A stretch of 64,000 nt of DNA from the NCBI RefSeq assembly GCF_000346465.2, contig NC_034014.1, positions 9,360,505 to 9,424,504 on the forward strand, given 5' to 3'. Made by a program: the position numbers and the translations under genes. This DNA comes from Prunus persica. Lineage: Eukaryota; Streptophyta; Magnoliopsida; Rosales; Rosaceae. Positions 57,907-64,000 of this stretch are shown here, piece by piece (the first letter of the stretch is position 1; every line of letters starts with the position of its first letter). Under the pieces are notes generated by a model, which did not search any database, was not told where the DNA came from, and was given only the letters and a program-made list of their open reading frames with translations.

Positions 57907-60900
57907 CTCCCTTCTAACCCTTTGACTGATTTAACTCCAAGCAGGTCTCTGAGATGCACAAAACGATCCTTGGATAAAGCCTTGGTTATGATATCTGCAA
58001 TTTGATTTTCAGATTTGCAGTAGATTAGCTCAATCTCCTTTGCTTGGATAGCTTCTCAGATGAAATGGAATTTCCTGCTTATGTGCCTGGATTTCTGATG
58101 AAAGATAGGATTCTTTGCCATTGCTATGGCAGAGGTGTTGTCACACAGAATTGGTGTGCCTTCCACTTGCTCCGCTCCAAAATCCTCAAGTATAAACCTT
58201 AGCCATTTAGCTTGTGATGTTGCTTCAGCAGCACTCACATATTCTGCTTCAGCAGTGGACAGAGCTACTGTATTCTGTTTGATTGAGGCCCATGAAAACA
58301 TACCAGATCCCAGAGTAAACATATATCCTGAGGTACTTCTTCTGTCATCCTCACTGCCTGCCCAGTCATTGTCACAGTAGCCTATTAAGGTAGCTGCCTT
58401 GCCCTTTTTAAACTCAACTCCATAATCCAGTGTGCCTTGAACATATCTCAACACCTTTTTGGCTGTTCCTATGTGTTTCTTGGTAGGATTGTGCATGAAT
58501 CTGGCAAGCAAACTAGAGGCAAACATTATGTCTGGTCTAGTAGCTGTCAGATATAGCAGGCTGCCTATAATCTGCCTATATTCACTCTCATCTGCCATCT
58601 CACTTCCATCTTCTTTGCATAGCCTTTCATTTGCAACCAAGGGGGTCGCCACAGACTTACAGCCTTTTAAACCAAACTTCTCAATCACTTTCATTGCATA
58701 TTTCTTCTGATGGAGAAATATGTATTTATCAGTCTGCACAACTCCCATGCCAAGAAAATGATAGAGCAGCCCGAGATCAGTCATCTCATAATGCTTCATC
58801 ATGTCATTTTTGAATTCTTCAAGCATTTTTACACAACTTCCAGTATAAACAATATCATCCACATAAAGAGAGACAATGAGAATACCTGAGCCTTCATCAG
58901 TTTTAATGTAAAGTGTAGCTTCACTTGGACTTTTCTTAAATCCCGCCTTGTTGAAATAGGAATCTATCTCATCATACCATGCCCTTGGGGCTTGTTTTAA
59001 TCCATATAAGGCCTTGTTCAGCTTATACACTTTGATTTCTTCATTCTTTTTCACAAAACCCTGTGGCTACTCCACATATACTTCTTCTTTTAGAACTCCA
59101 TTCAGAAACGCAGACTTGACATCCAGTTGGTATAAATGCCATTCCTTCTGTGCAGCCAGAACTATCAAAGTCCTAATGGTATCTAACCTTGCCACTGGGG
59201 CAAAAGTCTTATTGTAATCGATTCCAGGTTTTTGTGAGTAGCCTTTAGCCACTAATCGAGCCTTATTCTTCTGTACAGTGCCATCTAGATTAAGCTTGGT
59301 CTTATAGACCCATTTGACACCAATGACTGGTTTGTTAAAGGGTCTTTCCACAAGCTGCCAAGTGTTATTCTTCTCAATCATTTCTAACTCAGCTTCCATT
59401 GCCCTTCTCCAAGACTCATCTAGATCAGCCTCCTCAAAATTCTCAGGCTCCATAATGCACATATTACACTGAGCCATAATGTCATTAATGCTCTTCCATT
59501 TCTTTGGTGTATGATCAATAGCTTGAGAACTTCCTTCAATGCTTTCATCCTGCAGAGTAGTATCTTCATCTGCTTGTGTTTGTGTATCCAAGCTTTGACT
59601 TGGTTCTTCTAGTGCTATGACTTCTTCATGTATTTATAGTGGTGCATCCAAGTCTGGATTTAGAGCATAGTCTTGATTTCCAGTAGGCACAAGCACTGTC
59701 ATTTCTCCTTCTCTAGCATTCTCCCATTTCCATAAGCCTTTTTCATCAAATTTCACATCCCTTGACAGAATAATCTTCCTATTGCTTGGATCAAACAGTC
59801 TATATCCCTTTTCACAGAGACCATAGCCTACAAAAATACACTTGTGACTGTTTTCTTCAAGCTTATGCCTCAATGCAGAAGGAATAAGCACATGACAAGG
59901 GGATCCAAATATCTTTAAATGTGCAACTCCTGGTTTTCTGCCAGTATAGGCCTCAAATGGTGTTACCTTATTGAGAGCCTTGGTAGGACATCTATTCAGC
60001 AAATAGACTGCAGTATTTACAGCCTCTGCCCAAAACTCATAAGGAACACCTTTCTCATGCAGCATTGATTTAGCCATTTCAACCACTGTTCTATTCTTCC
60101 TCTCAGCTACTCCATTCTGCTGAGGGGAGTAAGCCACTGTTAATTGCCTTTGAATGCCAGATTCTTCATAAAAACTGTTAAACTCTCCTGACAAGAATTC
60201 TCCACCCCTGTCAATTCTCAAACTCTTTATCTTGAACCTACTTTGCAGCTCAGTCATAGCTTTGAATTTCATGAAACACTCCAATGCACTTGATTTGTTT
60301 CTAATGAAATACACCAAAGACATCCTAGTATGATCATCTGTAAACAGTAGAAAATACCTGTTTCCAGAGAGGGATTCTGTTTTCATTGGTCCACAGATGT
60401 CTGTGTGAACCAATTCCAAGGGGTTTGAATCCTCCAAGTGGATTCCAAAGGAAAAGAATCCCTATGCTGTTTTCCTTGCATACAACCATCACACACCACT
60501 GACATTTGCTCCAAGTGAGGTAATCCATGAACCATCCCTTGATTCTCAAGCAGCTTGATACTTCTTTCATTTAAATGTCCTAGTCTCTTATGCCATGTCT
60601 GCAAGCAATGTGTGACACTTGCTTTTAGAATCAACTCACTGGCAGGCATCATTGTCAATGGGAAGCATCTGTTGTTTGTCATTTGCACTTTCACAATCAG
60701 ATTTTCCAGTGACTGATTATCATAGATTCTCACCATATTTTCTCCAAACACAAGATGGTAGCCATGTTCCATCATTTTCCCAACACTGAGCAAATTTAAT
60801 TCAAGACCAGGTACAAGCATTACTTCATGAATGTGCTTCTTACCAAACTTGGTTTTTATCACCAAGGTTCATTTTCCAGCAACTGAAACCACTTCTCCAG

Positions 60901-61781
60901 TTCCCATTTTCACCTTGGAGGTCAAATCCCTTTGAATATTCACTAAAAGTCCCTCATCTCCTGTCATGTGATTACTACACCCACTGTCAATGTACCAAGA
61001 GTGATTTACCTTTACATCTGTTGCAGCATTACAGACATAGAACAGGGTACCAGTTTCTTCCATCTCATTTGCATAATTCACCCTATGTGCATTCCTATTT
61101 CCATTGCAATCTCGGACCATATGTCCAAATTTTCCACATCCATGACATTTAGACTTGCCTTTATACCAGCATTTGCCATAATGTAACTTGTCACAATGCT
61201 TACAAGCTGCTATGTTTCCATCATTAGGCTTCCAAAGTTTTTGAAAGCTTTGATTTCCAGGAGCACTTTTCTGAAAACTCTGATTTCCAGAAAAACTCTC
61301 ATTCTTAGACTTCTTTTCTTCAACATTCAGACTAGCAAAAGCCCTTTCTGAAGAATTCTCAGTGTGCCTATCCAATCTGAGCTCAAAACTCTTCAAGGAG
61401 GCAACCACTTCTTGAACTTCCAGAGTTTCAAGGTCCTTAGAGTGCTCTATCACAGAGCATATAGAGTCATATGACTTTGGCAGACTAAACAATAATTTCT
61501 GCACAATTCTCTCCTTAGATAGCTCCTCACCATAACTCTTCATTTGATTCAACATATTAAACAATCTAACCAGATAGACAGATAAAGATTCACTATCCTT
61601 CATGCGAGTATATTCAAATTCCCTACGCAACCCTTGCAATTTGACATTTCGTACCTGTTTATCTCCTCTAAATTCTAGTTTCAGAATATCCCAAGCTCCC
61701 TTCGAGGTCTCCTCATTCACAATCCTTGGGAATAGCTGATCTGGAACTGCACTTTGGATCAATCCAAGTGCACGAGTGTTG
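57907..61781 (-). pseudogene. second Ty1/copia element: gag-pol, decayed and 5'-truncated
   Basis: From right to left: gag with CCHC knuckle (CHGCGKFGHMVRDC), protease (WYIDSGCSNHMTG), integrase (HKRLGHLNERS, HTDICGPM, DDHTRMS, YSPQQNGVAERKNRT), reverse transcriptase ([31 protein letters not shown]) and RNase H (CDNDWAGSEDD). Breaks are a TGA near 60866, a frameshift near 60400-60430, a TAA near 59634, a TAG near 59066 and a TGA near 58055. Several sit where CGA, CAG or CAA would be expected, consistent with C-to-T decay. The 5' part of gag and the 5' LTR are cut off at 61782 by another LTR element. Confidence 0.9.
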
Positions 61782-63044
61782 TGATATTTGTTGCAAGTGC
61801 ACAATTCACACAAGTAATATAGTGATAAGTGAAGTGTCGTTCCCACGAAGAGTGATTTAATTTACCAAGTACCGATTGTGATTAACCCAAGACTTTATTT
61901 GAACAATTGATGATGAGATTTGATTGATTAATTAACTAAAACAATGAATAAAAACAAGCGTAGAAAAATAAAGTAGTGAGATTCAAGTTATGAGAGCACT
62001 AGAGCTTCCGATTTCACCATAGCCAATTCTACCCAATTCCCTTAGCATGTTAATCCTAATTATTCTCTATGTTGACAGTTGATTTTCCCTACTTTATTCG
62101 ATACTCCATCCTTGGTTATACCAAAAGTATTCTTATTACCAACCCACTCTATCCCTAGTAATGGAATTAAGATAATAAGAACCCATTAAATTCCTTGGAA
62201 AACCTACAAAACAACCACATAAGTCATGACAAACATCCCTGTCTAATCATGTAACTCATGGTATCTATTACAAGAAGCAACCCCAAATTGGATATTCCTA
62301 TCGTCAATTTAGCATCAAAACAATTAAATGTTGGCCAAACATTCAAAGCATTAAGCATGGTAATAGATACTCAACATGGAAAAATACTTAGAATTAACAT
62401 TGACTAAAGTAATTGAGTATTCATGGCTAGGCTACATCGTAGCCCTAGCAAGAAGAAATTAGTTCATGACAACTTTAATAAAAACCATGATAAATAATAT
62501 CATAGGAAAGAAGTAACCAATTGAAGATTTGATCTCTGCACGACAACAACTCTATCTCCAGGTTGTCTTCTTTGTCTCTCTAAAACTCTCTCTCTCCTTT
62601 GAGTGTTTCGGCGATGAGTATGAATGTGTAGGAATTTTAGGGTAGATGATGGAGGATGGATGATGGGTAATGGATCCTTTCAACAATGACCTAAACTCCC
62701 TATTTATAAAACTCCTAGAAATCCTACCTAAGGAATAATTACAATTGTTATAAAAATAGGATTCCTTCTAAAATAAGGTCTTCTTTATTTCTCCTTGTTT
62801 GACTTGATAAGACTTGCACCATCTTGAACTAGGAAATTTGACAACATTCCTTGCAACAAAAGGAATGACTTGGCTTCTTTTTAATTGATCTTCATCTTCT
62901 TGCCTTTTTTAGCACACTTTCTCCTATTTCACAATTCCTTCACAAATCTCACAAAACCAATTAAAAATAACCAATTTAATCTAAGAAATTAATAAATAAA
63001 TAAGCAAAGGAGGCATAAAATATATATAAAATATAGACTTATCA
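61782..63044 (-). repeat. LTR of an LTR retrotransposon running off the right edge
   Basis: Bounded by TGATATTTG at 61782 and GACTTATCA at 63044 (TGATA/TATCA-type inverted ends). On the minus strand it follows GATAGGTTTGGGGGTATT, a plausible polypurine tract, so this is probably the 3' LTR. The phrases GTTGCAAGTGCACAA and GTCGTTCCCACGA are familiar from a widespread plant LTR family whose body often lacks recognisable pol. It breaks the copia gag. Confidence 0.6.
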
Positions 63045-64000
63045 AATACCCCCAAACCTATCTTTTGCTAGTCCTCGAGTAAAACTGAAAATCAAAAATA
63101 AATTAAAACAAACAAACTAAATTAAACCACTTTCGTAGGTAATCTCGATGGCACTTAGCATGTGCCACAAGCCTTTAAACCTCTAGGTGTCCCTAGTAGG
63201 AGGAGTTGTGTCTCCTGAGGGTTTACCAGTCACGACACCCACAAACACTTCTTGCAAAACAAATTCGTTAAAGCAATACTTCCAACAAACTAATAATAAC
63301 CAATGAACGCCAATCACAGTTCAAAAACCAAAGTTATGCCACTACAAATAAAATGCACCATAGTGTAAAGTGTAAAGCCAAAACTCCAAGCATTCAAACA
63401 TAAAGATAACCACATTCGGCGTGTGTACAAATTCGTCTCAACTCTAGGCCTCACAGGATAACTCTCAATTTTCTCACATAACCTAGGGTTGCACTCTTAC
63501 CCCGCATATGTGAATGAAGTTAGGTGAAGAATTCAAAATATAAGACACATATGCATCCAAAAATGAATAAAAGGCAATTTCTAAAAATAGAACTCATGGA
63601 AAGGAAATCAAATACTAAAAACCATAGATGAAGTACATACCTCTACTTCCGAGTAAGAAGCCCCCAAAAATCCGTTAGGTCTTTACTATGGTTGTAATGA
63701 AGGGCTAGGTTATGGGTTATGAAAGAAAGGGAAGGAAATACTAGAACTTGAAACATACCAAGGCATTTATCACGTTATAAGGCTCGGCTCTTCAAATTTA
63801 CTTCACAGAGGCGTCTAGGATTTTTGATATGCTTTACATTTTTTTTTCTTTAATAGATTTCTCTCTTTTTGTTTTTTTTGTTTTTTTTGTTTTTATTTAT
63901 TTATTTATTTTTAAGCACATATTTCCTCGGTACACGCCACCTCTTTTGTTGATGTAGAGATTAACCTTCATCCTTGTCTTCATGCCATGGCATATCCCAA
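63045..64000 (-). mobile_element. internal region of the right-edge LTR element (partial)
   Basis: Begins AATACCCCCAAACCTATC..TTGCTAGTCCTCGAGTAAA, text typical of the region beside the LTR in this family. No ORF with a recognisable domain in the 950 bases visible. A T-rich run lies at 63840-63910. Confidence 0.4.

Overview
The window is nuclear DNA from a eudicot plant. It is AT-rich, has spliced genes with GT..AG introns, and is crowded with plant transposable elements. The Cassandra, CACTA and MULE families and the general style fit a woody Rosaceae genome such as Prunus, Malus or Pyrus, but that placement is inference and not proven here.

Layout. 1-1400: possible leftward exons of an unidentified gene. 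1481-2026: hAT-type MITE. 2030-6400: intergenic, including one copy of a segment (about 4108-5085) that recurs further right. 6648-8485: the one clean host gene, a secreted cysteine- and proline-rich protein with a Root_cap (LEA-related) domain, two exons. 8500-15560: intergenic DNA with a fold-back element, a PIF/Harbinger-like element, a direct repeat pair, palindromic motif arrays and the PPT plus LTR of a retrotransposon.

15575-43090 is a stack of nested insertions in the second copy of the segment. A Mutator-like element (MULE, about 16305-40716, carrying a DUF1645-like gene fragment) was split by LTR-retrotransposon DNA with two similar LTRs (17245-17989 and 21633-38957). The second LTR was hit in turn by a complete Cassandra TRIM (21696-22312), a complete 14,151-bp CACTA transposon (22355-36505) and a second MULE (36919-38756). 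The CACTA has perfect ends, a 3-bp target duplication and two multi-exon genes that read open: an Spm-type ORF1 joined to a Ulp1-like cysteine protease domain, and a TNP2-type transposase. It also carries a fragment of the 26S proteasome subunit RPN6. Its non-coding DNA is full of CGTCG/CGACG motifs.

43096-48328 is a full-length Ty1/copia element (minus strand) with a 5-bp target duplication but a broken pol. 49079-57053 holds the 3' two thirds of an LRR/malectin receptor-like kinase gene (minus strand). Its kinase domain lacks the catalytic-loop Asn and DFG motif, and one intron is occupied by a non-autonomous LTR element (52283-56497) with gag on the minus strand and a spliced antisense ORF on the plus strand. 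57500-61781 is a second, decayed copia element cut by the LTR (61782-63044) of another element that continues past the right edge.

The host content is small (the root-cap gene, the kinase, perhaps the left exons). Most of the window records successive transposition. The most unusual object is the apparently intact CACTA with its protease-bearing ORF1, captured proteasome fragment and hairpin in a transposase leader intron.
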